In this document: positions 24,654 to 34,030 of the stretch, one piece after another | Layout: each line of letters begins with the position of its first letter | How positions within the stretch are numbered: position 1 is the stretch's first letter | Source of the DNA: SB11 sp035906255 | GTDB lineage: Bacteria; Bacteroidota; Bacteroidia; UBA8524 | Length of the DNA stretch: 64,000 bases | Assembly (NCBI GenBank): GCA_035906255.1 | Contig: JAMIFM010000031.1 | Span: forward strand, 24,497 to 88,496 | Reading direction: 5' to 3' | Translations under genes and position numbers: made by a program | The notes under the pieces: model-generated | What the model was told of the DNA's origin: nothing | Database searches by the model: none | Seen by the model: only the letters and a program-made list of their open reading frames with translations

Positions 24654-25694
24654 TTGACCACTGACGAATTATACATGAAGCGATGCCTGCAACTGGCTCA
24701 ACCGGGGGCAGGCAAAGTGAGTACCAACCCAATGGTGGGCTGTGTTGTAGTGAACAACGGTATTATTGTTGGCGAAGGTTACCACCGCGCATACGGCGAG
24801 GCTCATGCTGAAGTAAATGCAATAAATACAGTAGTTGATAAAAGCATACTGCCGAAAAGTACTTTATACGTAACACTTGAACCATGTGCCCACTATGGAA
24901 AAACACCGCCGTGTGCTGATTTGATAACTACCCACCAACTGCAACGGGTAGTAATAGGCACAACGGATACATTTAGTTTGGTGGCTGGCAAAGGAATTGA
25001 AAAATTAAAAAACGCTGGTATTGAGGTAATTGTTGGTGTACTTGAAGACGAATGTCGCTACCAAAACCGCCGTTTCTTTTGTTACAATGAAAAGAAACGT
25101 CCGTATGTGGTATTGAAATGGGCACAAACTGCCGATGGATTTATAGGACGGTTGCCAGCTGAAAACAACTTAGATAAACGGATAAGCAATTCCGAAACCG
25201 ATATATGGGTACACCGCTTGCGCACAGAAGAAGATGCTATTTTGGTAGGAAAAAATACTGCACTATTAGATAATCCTTCGCTTACGGCAAGGCTTTGGCA
25301 TGGCAAAAACCCGTCAAGGGTGTTAATTGACCGTAGGTTGGACGTACCAAAAACTTCTAATATCTTTAATGCAAATGCTCCGGTGGTTGTTTTTAACGAG
25401 CAATTTGATGCGGATGAAAATAACGTACGGTATTACAAAACCGATTTTGAGCAACCGCTTATCCCGCAGGTTTTATCAGGCCTATACAAAAACAATATAC
25501 AATCAGTATTGGTAGAGGGTGGTGCCGCCACGCTGCAACAGTTTATTGATGCCGGACTTTGGGACGAGACTTTTGTTATTACTGCTGAAAAAAACTGGAG
25601 GCATGGAGTTAAGGCTCCGCAAATAAACGGTTCAGTAATCAATACCCAAACTATCGGTAGTGATACGATTACTCTGCTACATCCAACCGTATAA
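24654..25694 (+). CDS. ribD: Bifunctional riboflavin biosynthesis protein RibD (deaminase/reductase)
   Basis: The 346-residue enzyme deaminates and reduces the pyrimidine intermediate of riboflavin synthesis. The N-terminal zinc deaminase has HAEVNAI and PCAHYGKTPPCADL. The C-terminal reductase has DGFIGR, SNSETDIWVHRLRTEEDAILVG, DNPSLTAR, and VLVEGGAATLQQF. The TTG at 24654 gives the start MTTDELYMKRCLQLA, which matches the family better than the ATG seven codons later. It stands alone here; other rib genes are not nearby. Its last 26 bp overlap the end of the convergent Dph6-like gene. Confidence 0.93.
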   Translation: MTTDELYMKRCLQLAQPGAGKVSTNPMVGCVVVNNGIIVGEGYHRAYGEAHAEVNAINTVVDKSILPKSTLYVTLEPCAHYGKTPPCADLITTHQLQRVVIGTTDTFSLVAGKGIEKLKNAGIEVIVGVLEDECRYQNRRFFCYNEKKRPYVVLKWAQTADGFIGRLPAENNLDKRISNSETDIWVHRLRTEEDAILVGKNTALLDNPSLTARLWHGKNPSRVLIDRRLDVPKTSNIFNANAPVVVFNEQFDADENNVRYYKTDFEQPLIPQVLSGLYKNNIQSVLVEGGAATLQQFIDAGLWDETFVITAEKNWRHGVKAPQINGSVINTQTIGSDTITLLHPTV

Positions 25695-26355
25695 AAGCTA
25701 TCGTGATTTCATACACCGTATCTACATGATACGTTACAATACCGGTTTCACCCCTTTTAATCATAACGGGTTTTGAAAACAACGGCGCATTTAATACAAA
25801 TGTATGGAACTCACCATTCTCTCCGCATTTATCCACGCCTGCGGGCAATAACCCAATAAACTCTTTATCGTATAACCTGCCTGCAAGGGTTGCCCCTATG
25901 TGTTTTAGGTTTACTGAAGTGATGATAGTTTCTATCCCTGTGTCAATAATTTCATTACAAAGAGTGTCCGTTGGCTTTCCCCACAGAGGAAAAACACAAG
26001 CTATGCCATACCGTTGGTGGATGGTTTGGTGATAGGTTTTTAACTCTTCTAAAAATATATCACCAAAAATGGCATGGGTAAAACCCTCCCCTGCCAATTG
26101 CTGCAATGCCCCGCCCATCGCTTCTTCATAAACGCTGTTAGGAGCAAAGGCAGGTAATTCAATAGTTTTTAATGGTTTGTTTAATGATTGAGCTTGCGCT
26201 TGAATAAGCGAGACTGGAATTTCGTGTGCCGCGACTATTCCATCGGTTGAAGTACGGCATAGCAGCAATTGGGGCAACACTCCGTACTGTTGCTCAAAAA
26301 CGTGCAAAGCCATTGTAGCATCTTTACCTCCACTCCAATAAATAAATGCCTTCAT
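25669..26355 (-). CDS. Dph6-related ATP pyrophosphatase (diphthine-ammonia ligase family)
   Basis: The 228-residue protein has the PP-loop SGGKDATMAL at residues 8-17 and the family's internal GDIFLEELKTYHQ and PLWGKPTDTLCNEIIDTG segments, ending with PAGVDKCGENGEFHTF. The eukaryotic and archaeal relatives amidate diphthine on EF2, but bacteria have no diphthamide, so the bacterial substrate is unknown. It is the third gene of a minus-strand run (LpoA-like, RsmB-like, Dph6-like), 32 bp after its neighbour. Its 3' end overlaps ribD by 26 bp in convergent fashion. Confidence 0.88.
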   Translation of the reverse strand: MKAFIYWSGGKDATMALHVFEQQYGVLPQLLLCRTSTDGIVAAHEIPVSLIQAQAQSLNKPLKTIELPAFAPNSVYEEAMGGALQQLAGEGFTHAIFGDIFLEELKTYHQTIHQRYGIACVFPLWGKPTDTLCNEIIDTGIETIITSVNLKHIGATLAGRLYDKEFIGLLPAGVDKCGENGEFHTFVLNAPLFSKPVMIKRGETGIVTYHVDTVYEITIAFIRLDVAE

Positions 26356-26387
26356 ACCTGATTGAACATTTATCTTTTAATGCCCGG

Positions 26388-27611
26388 CTATTGTTTTTGC
26401 AAACAGGCGATAAACATCCCGTCGGCTTGGTGTTGCCAGCCCTCAATTAATTGTTGCGAAATGGCTTTTAATCCTATCCCTTCAAAGTAAGATAGTTGGT
26501 CTTCGTTTTCAGCCGCAAATACCGAGCAGGTAATGTAAAACAACCTGCCGCCTTTTTTCAGATAAGGGGCGGCATTGGCAACAATCGTGCGCTGCTTGGC
26601 GGCAAACGCTTCAATTTGCGCTGTAGTAAAGTAATAGCCTTGTTCGGGGGTACGTGCCCATGTACCGCTTCCTGAGCAAGGAACATCGGCCACAATTGTA
26701 TCAAAATAAGAGCCTTTGGCTGTTTTGTATTCGCTTTTGTTTTCAAACAAAATCCCTTCGCCGTTCACATTACTAATGTCTTTAACAGCAGTAAAAGGCC
26801 TCGGTAAGCCTGATACCTTAAACCGCTCGTGCAGATTTTGTAATATTTGCGGACGCACATCACTACTATACATCTCAATTTTAGGCTCTATATCGCGCAG
26901 CATAAGGCTTTTGCCCCCTGCCCCACAGCAACAATCCCACACTTTTTCAGCGGGCTTCAACTCAATAAAAGTACCTGTTTGCTGTGATGCAGCATCTTGT
27001 ATCTCTCCCAAATGGTAATAGCGGTTGCCCAATACCTGTTCTATATTAGTTTGTTGGGGTAAACCTACTGCATTGGGCAATAGAGGATGGTTAAACACGC
27101 TGATTTTTGCCTCAGCCAATAACTCTACCAGTTTTTCGCGTTTGCCCTTTTTAGCACGCATCCACACCAAGGGTTGTTGCAGGCGAGCCAGTAAAAATGC
27201 TTGCTTATTCTGTAATGCAGATAATTGCTCAACGTGTGGAAACAACTTCACTACCTCAAACCTTGCTTGAGCCTGCAAACTTTCCATCTTTTGTTCACTC
27301 GTTCCGCCAAAAAATTGCTCATCAACAAAGGGTAAGTACTGTTGCATCAAAGGCAAAACATCCACAGGTAATAATTCAGGCTGACAAAGGCTGATACCTG
27401 CCAGTAGTTTTGCTTCGATGGGTTGCCCTTCAAAGTTGTTACCCATGCGATAATAGGCATAGCACAAGGCCGATATAATTTTTCTATCCCTGCTGCCGTG
27501 TTTTTTTTGGACAGAGAAATATTTCTTTAGGTATAGATGTAACGGTTGGGGCGGGGTGTATGCCTTTATAAGGTTTGACGCTGCAGTAAGGTATGAATGG
27601 AAATATGACAA
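26388..27611 (-). CDS. RsmB/NOP2/Sun-type RNA cytosine-5 methyltransferase
   Basis: The 407-residue protein has an N-terminal NusB-like helical region (HLYLKKYFSVQKKHGSRDRKIISALCYAYYR) and a C-terminal SAM methyltransferase domain. The SAM site is WDCCCGAGGKSLML. The catalytic Cys of motif IV is in ADVPCSGSGTWARTPE, and the second Cys that assists release is in FYITCSVFAAENEDQ. This two-Cys pattern is diagnostic for 5-methylcytosine RNA methyltransferases, most likely acting on 16S rRNA or tRNA. It starts 4 bp after the LpoA-like lipoprotein gene and is probably coupled to it. Confidence 0.9.
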   Translation of the reverse strand: MSYFHSYLTAASNLIKAYTPPQPLHLYLKKYFSVQKKHGSRDRKIISALCYAYYRMGNNFEGQPIEAKLLAGISLCQPELLPVDVLPLMQQYLPFVDEQFFGGTSEQKMESLQAQARFEVVKLFPHVEQLSALQNKQAFLLARLQQPLVWMRAKKGKREKLVELLAEAKISVFNHPLLPNAVGLPQQTNIEQVLGNRYYHLGEIQDAASQQTGTFIELKPAEKVWDCCCGAGGKSLMLRDIEPKIEMYSSDVRPQILQNLHERFKVSGLPRPFTAVKDISNVNGEGILFENKSEYKTAKGSYFDTIVADVPCSGSGTWARTPEQGYYFTTAQIEAFAAKQRTIVANAAPYLKKGGRLFYITCSVFAAENEDQLSYFEGIGLKAISQQLIEGWQHQADGMFIACLQKQ

Positions 27612-27614
27612 CTG

Positions 27615-28856
27615 TTATTTATTAATACGTTGAAAACGGTATTCTGAGAACTGAATAATGTTTACGGAGCGGTTTTCGAGTGCACGCCCGTTAAACCTGA
27701 ATTTGAAGGTATTGTGCAACCCTTTTACCTCCATCTCTTCTGCCGATTCGGCAAGGTTATCGCCCTTACCGTTCATAAACAAAATGCCCATTGTAACCAT
27801 GTGGTCGAACCCTCTGAAAGCAAAATCGCCCGGAATGGTGGCAAAACGGTCTTTATACGCTGCTTTAAACGCAATCACATTTTTGGCATAATCATCTGCA
27901 AAATAATGGGTTAGTACGTGTAATCGGTTTTGCTCCCAAAGCTCATACGTTTGGTAGTTGGTGTTTTTAAAATTCAACCAACTTTCAAGCGTAAAAAGCA
28001 TATTCACATGGCTGCCCCCATCGTTTTTAAGGTTGGTTAGCAGCAATTGTGCAGTTTTTTCATTGGATGTGGGGGCTATAATTATATTGGTATCACCATC
28101 CCCTTTTTGCAGTTGCGGTAAAATATCCGAACCTTTTTGATAGGTTATATCTTTCCACTTATCAAAACCCAATTCACGGGCAGCAACTTTAAACCGCCAT
28201 AAAAAATCTTTATCCTCTTTGCTGTTATCGTTTACCAATACAAGGTTGGCAGTAGGGTGATGTTTAGCAATATGCCCCGCTAATGCTGCTGCATACGATT
28301 TATCATCAGGAGTACAGTAAAATGAATAGTGGTTACTATCCGCCCACATATTGGCATTTGAAAACGGCGACACTAAAGCAATTTTGCGCGGTTTCACATA
28401 TTTTGAAAGCAACGTATGTCCATTCTTAAACGTAGGCCCTATAATTACATCACTCTCTTCCAGTTCTTTTTTCCATGTGATTTTTTTAACCGTTGCAGTA
28501 TCGTTTTTAGTATCATATACCGTAACAATTACCTCCATGCCAAGATTCTTCAAAGAATCCAACCCCATCAATACCCCTTCATAATAATCGGCAAAAACAG
28601 CGTCCAATTTGTACTCACCCGGGGTTATGTTCAGCGGTAATAATAAGGCTACTTTAAAAGGCCCGAGTTTTTTCTTAGCTACTAACTCTTTACTATTGAC
28701 TTTGCTAATAGAATCAGTTTGTGGCTCTGTTTCTATCGGTGTTGTTGTTGTTGACGGCTCAACAGGAACGGGAGTAAATGAGTTTAGTGGACGGGTGCTG
28801 CCACAGCTTGCCAGTGCAATAAAAAAAACTACGATTAATTGGCAGGGGGCTTTCAT
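27615..28856 (-). CDS. Lipoprotein with periplasmic-binding-protein fold (LpoA-like)
   Basis: The 413-residue lipoprotein has signal MKAPCQLIVVFFIALASCGS with a lipobox Cys. A Thr/Pro-rich linker follows (PVEPSTTTTPIETEP), and then a type I periplasmic binding fold: KVALLLPLN, DAVFADYYEGVLMGLDSL, EESDVIIGPTFK, IALVSPFSNAN, LVLVNDNS and FRGFDHMVTMGIL. It resembles the substrate-binding/LpoA group that activates penicillin-binding proteins or binds amino acids. No transporter genes are adjacent, so the LpoA-like role is more likely, but this is inference. It leads a three-gene unit driven by the TACCTTTG promoter at 28865-28872. Confidence 0.75.
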   Translation of the reverse strand: MKAPCQLIVVFFIALASCGSTRPLNSFTPVPVEPSTTTTPIETEPQTDSISKVNSKELVAKKKLGPFKVALLLPLNITPGEYKLDAVFADYYEGVLMGLDSLKNLGMEVIVTVYDTKNDTATVKKITWKKELEESDVIIGPTFKNGHTLLSKYVKPRKIALVSPFSNANMWADSNHYSFYCTPDDKSYAAALAGHIAKHHPTANLVLVNDNSKEDKDFLWRFKVAARELGFDKWKDITYQKGSDILPQLQKGDGDTNIIIAPTSNEKTAQLLLTNLKNDGGSHVNMLFTLESWLNFKNTNYQTYELWEQNRLHVLTHYFADDYAKNVIAFKAAYKDRFATIPGDFAFRGFDHMVTMGILFMNGKGDNLAESAEEMEVKGLHNTFKFRFNGRALENRSVNIIQFSEYRFQRINK

Positions 28857-28864
28857 GGGTTATG

Positions 28865-28872
28865 CAAAGGTA
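28865..28872 (-). promoter_or_regulatory. -7 box TACCTTTG of the LpoA-like operon
   Basis: It matches TAnnTTTG and ends 8 bp before the ATG at 28856. Confidence 0.6.
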
Positions 28873-28915
28873 ATGTTTTAAAGGCTATGATAAAACTTTG
28901 GAAACAGCCAACAAA

Positions 28916-28945
28916 AAAGCCAAACATAGTACTATGTTTGGCTTT
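28916..28945 (-). terminator. Intrinsic terminator of the RRM gene
   Basis: A perfect 30-nt palindrome (arms AAAGCCAAACATAGT and its complement), followed on the minus strand by six T residues. It lies 22 bp beyond the RRM gene stop. Confidence 0.88.
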
Positions 28946-28967
28946 ACATTGTGGAAAGAAGTATTTT

Positions 28968-29261
28968 TTAGTACCTCCTGTTGTAGCCGCCACCGCCGCC
29001 GCCTGAAGGACGGTCGTTAGTTTTTGGACGGGCTTTGTTTACAACAAGCTTGCGTGATAAAAACTCAGTTTCATTTAGGTCTTCGATAGCGCGATCGGCA
29101 GACTCTTCAGTCGCCATCTCAACGAAAGCAAAGCCACGAGGGCGGCCGCTTTGAATATCTTTAACAATTTTTACTGAAGTAACTTCTCCGTAATCAGAGA
29201 AAAGTTGGGCTAACTCTTGCTCACCGGCCTGGTAGCTAAGGTTTCCTACATAAATGGTCAT
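28968..29261 (-). CDS. RRM-type RNA-binding protein
   Basis: The 97-residue protein has one RNA-recognition motif: RNP2 IYVGNL at residues 3-8 and RNP1 RGFAFVEM at about 42-49. A glycine-rich tail (SGGGGGGYNRR) follows. This is the short bacterial RRM family that is found in Bacteroidota and cyanobacteria; the glycine tail of the cyanobacterial Rbp proteins assists cold adaptation. It binds RNA; the targets are unknown. It has its own -7 box and a strong terminator. With the two cold-shock proteins and the helicase elsewhere in the window, it is the third class of RNA-binding protein here. Confidence 0.93.
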   Translation of the reverse strand: MTIYVGNLSYQAGEQELAQLFSDYGEVTSVKIVKDIQSGRPRGFAFVEMATEESADRAIEDLNETEFLSRKLVVNKARPKTNDRPSGGGGGGYNRRY

Positions 29262-29327
29262 TGTTTTGCTATTTGTTAATTAAAATTTTCAGAAAGCAGC
29301 AGTTTAACTGTGTTACCCTCTTATTAA

Positions 29328-29335
29328 CAAAGATA
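29328..29335 (-). promoter_or_regulatory. -7 box TATCTTTG of the RRM gene
   Basis: It matches TAnnTTTG and gives a ~60-nt AT-rich leader before 29261. Confidence 0.5.
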
Positions 29336-29431
29336 TAAATCGGTTTCACATATTGCTAATTTTTTTTAGCTAATAAGGATTATTTTTTGTATATCACTAA
29401 CCTGCTTGTGTTTGCTATGGGTTTGGCTCTT

Positions 29432-32400
29432 TTACTCTTTAATCAATTTAACATACGAACGTTGTCCGTCGGTGTTTTGCAACACTAAAATATACACCCC
29501 TGCTTTTTCAGAGCTAAGGTCTATTTCATTTGTATTATGTACTACTCCTATTTTTCTTCCTTCAATTGTATAAAGTTCTAACACCGATATAGTTGTTCCT
29601 ACAACGGTAAATATTCCATTTGAAGGGTTTGGATAAACAACAAAGGCATCCGGTTGATATTCTGCAACCCCAATTGAACCATTATTGCAGTTTTTCACCA
29701 ATACTGTTTGTGTGCTTCTTCCATCTTTGGTTTGGCCTACAAATGTGGTGGTTTGTTGTATTGCAAGTTTTAATTCAAAAGCGGTACTCAATATTGTTGT
29801 TGAATCAGTAGCTGAATACCATTTGTAAGGGCCGTTGCCAATTAATGCCAGCGAAAAGGAGTCTCCTGCACAAACGCTGTCTTGAGTATAGCTTTTCACA
29901 ATAAAGGGTAAGCCTTCAATAGGATTCACTTGTATGGGGTTGCTAAATACCGTGTCCTTAATAATACTGGTTGTAGTATTAGTGGTTATGGGGCTATTGA
30001 AATCGAAATAAATATCGGCTTTGTTGGTAATTTGAGTTCCTTGTGCTATTCCGGCTTTGTGCCCAACTTTATAGGTAAAAAATCCGTTACTGCCTGCCTC
30101 ATCGGTTGCACTATCAGGTAGATTAATATTGGCGAATGTCACTTCTAAAACGGGCTTACCCTGTCCTTTAATTGCATAACTATACTTGTGTGAGGCACTA
30201 CCAATACTAAATGTTCTCAAATCAATATGGGTTGAAAGGGTATCGCGTACAATTATACTATAAGCTGTATCAGACCCCGTATTTTGAAAGCGGATTTTAT
30301 AATACAACTCAGTGCCTGTTTTTATGTAGTTATTGTTTGTTACACCTAAAGGTGTTACTACTTTATCATTAGGGTCGTAGCTGTCTATAATTTCTTGGCA
30401 GTCCACATGCTTTTTCAACCTAAAATCATTTACAGGCAGTTTATTCACAAATCCTTTGCTAATTGTTCCTGCCCCTTCTCCTTCACAACCTTCAATGGTA
30501 GCTTGGGCGTATTGGCCCAAAGGATGACCGTTGTGTTGGTCAGCCTCCAGCCTAAAAGTAGAGAAATCAGCTTTAATAGTAAGCTGTAAGGTATCTTTCG
30601 CAGGCAGTTTATACTTACGGGTAGAAATCAATGCCGCGTCGCTGTATAAACGTAGCGGTAAGCTATCGCCCATATTCTTATCGGTTGAGTTGATAATTTC
30701 AAAACTCACCCACCCGTTAAGGCACTTTGCATTTACTGTCACTTCGGTACTATCCCAAGCAGCTGTATCTGTTTTATAGTTTACACCATCGCCTGTTATG
30801 TAGGCTTCTGTACACACCGTTAACCCTCGTATGCTCTCAATTCCGCATACAACCCTATCATAAAGTATTATGTTGCCGCTGCCAAACGGGGGAACCATCC
30901 CAACATTGAAAAGATAATTACCTTCTGCATCGGTGGTATAATTCATTGAAGCACTATCCAACGCCACATATTGGGGTAGTTTAACTTTTACTATTGTGTT
31001 TTGCGAATTACCAAATCCTGAATTACTATAGTTTACTACAGTAACGCTCGAAAAACAACGGCGACGACGATTGCTTGTAACTGTAACATTAAGTATGGCT
31101 TTAGTAACAACAGGCTTTAAACTAAAATTCGCAGTTACCGATTGACCTCCTGATACAATACTTACGTTTCTATCGCCATTGGCGGGTACATCAAACTTAA
31201 CAACATTATCCGAGTATGCTTTTAACAGGCTGATTACATGATTTCCTATACCTAATGAAAACGAGTAATTACCCAAATTATCAGTAGTAGTAAAATAGCT
31301 CCCGGGGTTTAAAATAAGAGTAGTATTTGACAATGGTATATCAACTAATGAATCGTACACATTATTTGCTCCCATCTCAATATAAGCCCTGCCTTTTACA
31401 ATACTTGCCCCTTGTGATGAAACACCGTACCTGAAAAGGTTATAGGTGTTATCTTTCTTATTAATCAAATATCCCAACGAAGGATTAATCATACATATCT
31501 CAGACGGCATACTTTTATCCATAGTAGAAGTATCGTTAAAACCTACCGTATCTAATGTCCAAGTAAGCGTTGGGTGATACCTGTAAACCTCATTACCCTT
31601 TTGCACCTTCCAGCCATTTATCGAATCATAAAATGAAAACTCGGTAGAAGCAGTGTTATTCCCCTCATTTCCACCACCCCAAGTTTTACCATAATTTTTT
31701 GTGCTGTACTCTCCTCCATCTGTAGTAACTACAAACTCGTATTTTTTATCAGGGGTAAAATACATTTGCCGCAAAGCAGCAGGATACTCTGATGAAAACT
31801 CTGTATAAGTGATAAAAGTAGTATCCCTCCACGTTTTGCCTCCATCATCTGTATGAAAAATTCTATTATCGTTATAATACCTTGCTACTCCTATGCTATC
31901 ATCATAAAAATTAAGCCCATTCTCATATATATCAATGCAAGAACTTTTTTGCCAGTTTTTACCTCCGTCAGGCGTTCTGTATAAAAAACTGTATGACGTA
32001 ACATAAAAAAGTTGTTCAGAGATGTAGTCTGCCGAAATAAACGGGTCTTTTTTTTCATTTAAAGGCATTTGAATCGGAGTCCAGCTATTACCACCATCGG
32101 TTGTTTTAATCAATAAGCCGTTCCATTCCTCTGCCATATTCAACGAATCAAAAAAGATAGAATCCCCGATTGCAATCCCTGTGTTCGCATCAAAAAAATG
32201 GAGATTACGTATTCTGAATTTATGTCCTAAATTAATACTCTCCCAGCTCACACCTGCGTTTCGCGAAACAATTAATGTGTTTTCGCCGTAAGCAAATAGA
32301 GTATTAGAATCGGACTTTGTAAGTTTTTCAATTAATAATATTGTTGGCTCACCATTAGGGAAGTAAAGGTTGCCTTGCCCAACTTTTTGCCACTTTTGTG

Positions 32401-32455
32401 CATTTGCACTCAAAATAACCAATAGAAAAACAATTGCTGTAAGAACTCTTTTCAT
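29432..32455 (-). CDS. Large T9SS-secreted protein: Asp-box propeller, repeats, type A sorting domain
   Basis: The 1007-residue protein has a signal peptide (SANAQ end, about residues 1-19). The N-terminal ~330 residues hold BNR/Asp-box repeats (TTDGGNSW, TPDGGKNW, TDDGGKTW), suggesting a sialidase-like or YCF48-like beta-propeller. A carboxypeptidase-regulatory-like region follows. Then comes a conserved-repeat (DUF11/DUF7619-like) domain with SYDPNDKVVTPLG and IRFQNTGSDTAYSIIVRDTL. The C-terminal ~75 residues form a type A T9SS sorting domain (VVYPNPSNGIFTV, ...KAGVYILVLQ). It probably functions at the cell surface or outside. The catalytic residues of true sialidases cannot be confirmed. 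The gene has its own -7 promoter. Confidence 0.85.
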   Translation of the reverse strand: MKRVLTAIVFLLVILSANAQKWQKVGQGNLYFPNGEPTILLIEKLTKSDSNTLFAYGENTLIVSRNAGVSWESINLGHKFRIRNLHFFDANTGIAIGDSIFFDSLNMAEEWNGLLIKTTDGGNSWTPIQMPLNEKKDPFISADYISEQLFYVTSYSFLYRTPDGGKNWQKSSCIDIYENGLNFYDDSIGVARYYNDNRIFHTDDGGKTWRDTTFITYTEFSSEYPAALRQMYFTPDKKYEFVVTTDGGEYSTKNYGKTWGGGNEGNNTASTEFSFYDSINGWKVQKGNEVYRYHPTLTWTLDTVGFNDTSTMDKSMPSEICMINPSLGYLINKKDNTYNLFRYGVSSQGASIVKGRAYIEMGANNVYDSLVDIPLSNTTLILNPGSYFTTTDNLGNYSFSLGIGNHVISLLKAYSDNVVKFDVPANGDRNVSIVSGGQSVTANFSLKPVVTKAILNVTVTSNRRRRCFSSVTVVNYSNSGFGNSQNTIVKVKLPQYVALDSASMNYTTDAEGNYLFNVGMVPPFGSGNIILYDRVVCGIESIRGLTVCTEAYITGDGVNYKTDTAAWDSTEVTVNAKCLNGWVSFEIINSTDKNMGDSLPLRLYSDAALISTRKYKLPAKDTLQLTIKADFSTFRLEADQHNGHPLGQYAQATIEGCEGEGAGTISKGFVNKLPVNDFRLKKHVDCQEIIDSYDPNDKVVTPLGVTNNNYIKTGTELYYKIRFQNTGSDTAYSIIVRDTLSTHIDLRTFSIGSASHKYSYAIKGQGKPVLEVTFANINLPDSATDEAGSNGFFTYKVGHKAGIAQGTQITNKADIYFDFNSPITTNTTTSIIKDTVFSNPIQVNPIEGLPFIVKSYTQDSVCAGDSFSLALIGNGPYKWYSATDSTTILSTAFELKLAIQQTTTFVGQTKDGRSTQTVLVKNCNNGSIGVAEYQPDAFVVYPNPSNGIFTVVGTTISVLELYTIEGRKIGVVHNTNEIDLSSEKAGVYILVLQNTDGQRSYVKLIKE

Positions 32456-32485
32456 AGAACTGTGTAACTGGAATAAAATTTTTTA

Positions 32486-32493
32486 CAAAGGTA
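32486..32493 (-). promoter_or_regulatory. -7 box TACCTTTG of the 1007-residue T9SS cargo
   Basis: It matches TAnnTTTG on the minus strand, 30 bp before the ATG at 32455. Confidence 0.55.
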
Positions 32494-32636
32494 CACAACC
32501 ATTTTCTGAACCTTTTTACTACTTATCGAAAACCCTACTAATTATTCCTATAGCGAAAAGCTAAGGACTAACAGCTATTATGTTTATCTTAATTGCAGTA
32601 GCCAATTATTCGTGCATCCAATCAAACAATCTTCGT

Positions 32637-32644
32637 TACTTTTG
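32637..32644 (+). promoter_or_regulatory. -7 box TACTTTTG of the glycosyltransferase
   Basis: It matches TAnnTTTG and ends 9 bp before the ATG at 32654, which rules out the upstream GTG (32612) as start. Confidence 0.6.
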
Positions 32645-32653
32645 CGCCTGCAA

Positions 32654-33526
32654 ATGATTTCGTACCACAGCCATACCCGCAAAACGGAAGAAAAGTTTAC
32701 CATACTGCTGCCCAGTTGGAACAATTTGGGATACCTGAAAACCTGCGTTGAAAGTATCCGCAAAAATTCAACGTTTGCGCACCAAATTGTTGTGCACGTT
32801 AATGATGGCAGCGACGGGACTTTGCAATGGCTTGAGGAACAAAAAATTGATTACACCCGCAGTGCTGAAAACGTTGGAATTTGTTTTGCACTGAATGCAG
32901 CCCGCACACTGGCATATACTGATTATATAGTATATATGAACGACGATATGTATGTGCTGCCGAATTGGGACAACGCACTACTTGGAGAAGTTGAAGCAGT
33001 GGGGCACACGTTGTTTTTTATCTCTGCTACCATGATAGAACCGTATGACAGCGGCAACCCTTGCGTGATAGCTCCGCACGATTACGGACGTGATTTACAA
33101 TCGTTTCGCGAAACTGATTTGTTGAATGATTTTGCCAAGTTTGACAAAAAAGATTGGATGGGTGCCACTTGGCCTCCAAATATTGTGCACATAAATACAT
33201 GGGATTTAGTAGGCGGTTACAGCACTGAGTTTTCACCCGGTATGTATAGCGACCCTGATTTTAGTATGAAGCTGTGGCACGCAGGTGTAAGGCTTTTTAA
33301 AGGGGCTGCAACAAGCCGTGTTTACCATTTTGGCTCAAAATCAACCCTGCGGATAAAGAAAAACAACGGCTATCGACAGTTTATAAAAAAATGGGGCATC
33401 ACCCCGGGGTTATTTAATGCTACCTACATTAAACGCGGGGAGATATTTACGGGGTCTTCTGTTGAACCTACGGAGAGTTCAGCAACACGATGGCAAAAAT
33501 TAAAAGCACGCATTAAAAGTTTTTAA
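32654..33526 (+). CDS. Family 2 glycosyltransferase
   Basis: The 290-residue enzyme from the ATG at 32654 has a GT-A fold: FTILLPSWNNLGYLKTCVESI at the N-terminus, HVNDGSDGTLQWLEE as the nucleotide-sugar loop, and YMNDDMYV with the metal-binding DD pair. A later GGYSTEFSPGMYSDPDFSMKLWHAG segment carries the catalytic-base region. It transfers a sugar to a lipid, polysaccharide or protein acceptor at the cytoplasmic face. The acceptor is unknown and no other glycosyltransferase is adjacent. A longer form from GTG at 32612 would start upstream of the promoter and is rejected. No signal peptide or membrane helix is seen. Confidence 0.88.
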   Translation: MISYHSHTRKTEEKFTILLPSWNNLGYLKTCVESIRKNSTFAHQIVVHVNDGSDGTLQWLEEQKIDYTRSAENVGICFALNAARTLAYTDYIVYMNDDMYVLPNWDNALLGEVEAVGHTLFFISATMIEPYDSGNPCVIAPHDYGRDLQSFRETDLLNDFAKFDKKDWMGATWPPNIVHINTWDLVGGYSTEFSPGMYSDPDFSMKLWHAGVRLFKGAATSRVYHFGSKSTLRIKKNNGYRQFIKKWGITPGLFNATYIKRGEIFTGSSVEPTESSATRWQKLKARIKSF

Positions 33527-33625
33527 TCAGTAAATTAGACTATCAATTGCCCTTAGTAAATTAATATAACAATAGAATTTTGTATTAAAATCACTGATAT
33601 TATAACACATAAGTATTCTTAATCC

Positions 33626-33633
33626 TATTTTTG
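33626..33633 (+). promoter_or_regulatory. -7 box TATTTTTG of the VOC-msrA operon
   Basis: It matches TAnnTTTG and ends 5 bp before the ATG at 33639. Confidence 0.6.
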
Positions 33634-33638
33634 CAGCT

Positions 33639-34025
33639 ATGGAATCACCCGTAAAATTCACCGGGCTTATACCCGCCCTTGAAACTTGGAGCATGAACGC
33701 TACCCTGATGTTTTACACCGAAACACTTGGGTTTACGATTGACGGTAAGATGGATAATAAGGGTGATATTTTTTGGGTGATGCTTCGTCGCGATAATGTT
33801 TGGATAATTTTTGCCAAGCCTAATGAGATGGAGGGCAATGTGCGCGCAAAACTAACAGGCAACTTATATATATATGCCAACGATGTGGACACAATATGGA
33901 AATTTGTGAAAGACCGTGCCGAAGTGGTATATCCCATTGAAGATTTTAAATACGGTATGCGCGAGTTTGCCATACGCGATAACAACGGATACATTTTGTG
34001 TTTTGGCAAGCCTATTGCTAAGTAA
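33639..34025 (+). CDS. VOC superfamily (glyoxalase/bleomycin-resistance type) protein
   Basis: The 128-residue protein is a single glyoxalase-type VOC domain: MFYTETLGFTI at residues ~25-35, and the central DNVWIIFAKP, NLYIYANDVDTIW and YGMREFAIRDNNGYILCFGKP strands. The two beta-alpha-beta-beta-beta modules are present. The metal-ligand residues of glyoxalase I are not clearly conserved, so it may bind a hydrophobic ligand or be an uncharacterised VOC enzyme. The gene lies 5 bp before msrA, which implies one operon for an oxidative- or carbonyl-stress role. Confidence 0.8.
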   Translation: MESPVKFTGLIPALETWSMNATLMFYTETLGFTIDGKMDNKGDIFWVMLRRDNVWIIFAKPNEMEGNVRAKLTGNLYIYANDVDTIWKFVKDRAEVVYPIEDFKYGMREFAIRDNNGYILCFGKPIAK

Positions 34026-34030
34026 GTTGT

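Noticed and set aside
29340..29420. AT-rich GCTAA...TTAGC hairpin between the RRM gene and the 1007-residue gene
   Set aside because: The arms are very short and there is no T-run on the relevant strand, so I do not call it a terminator.
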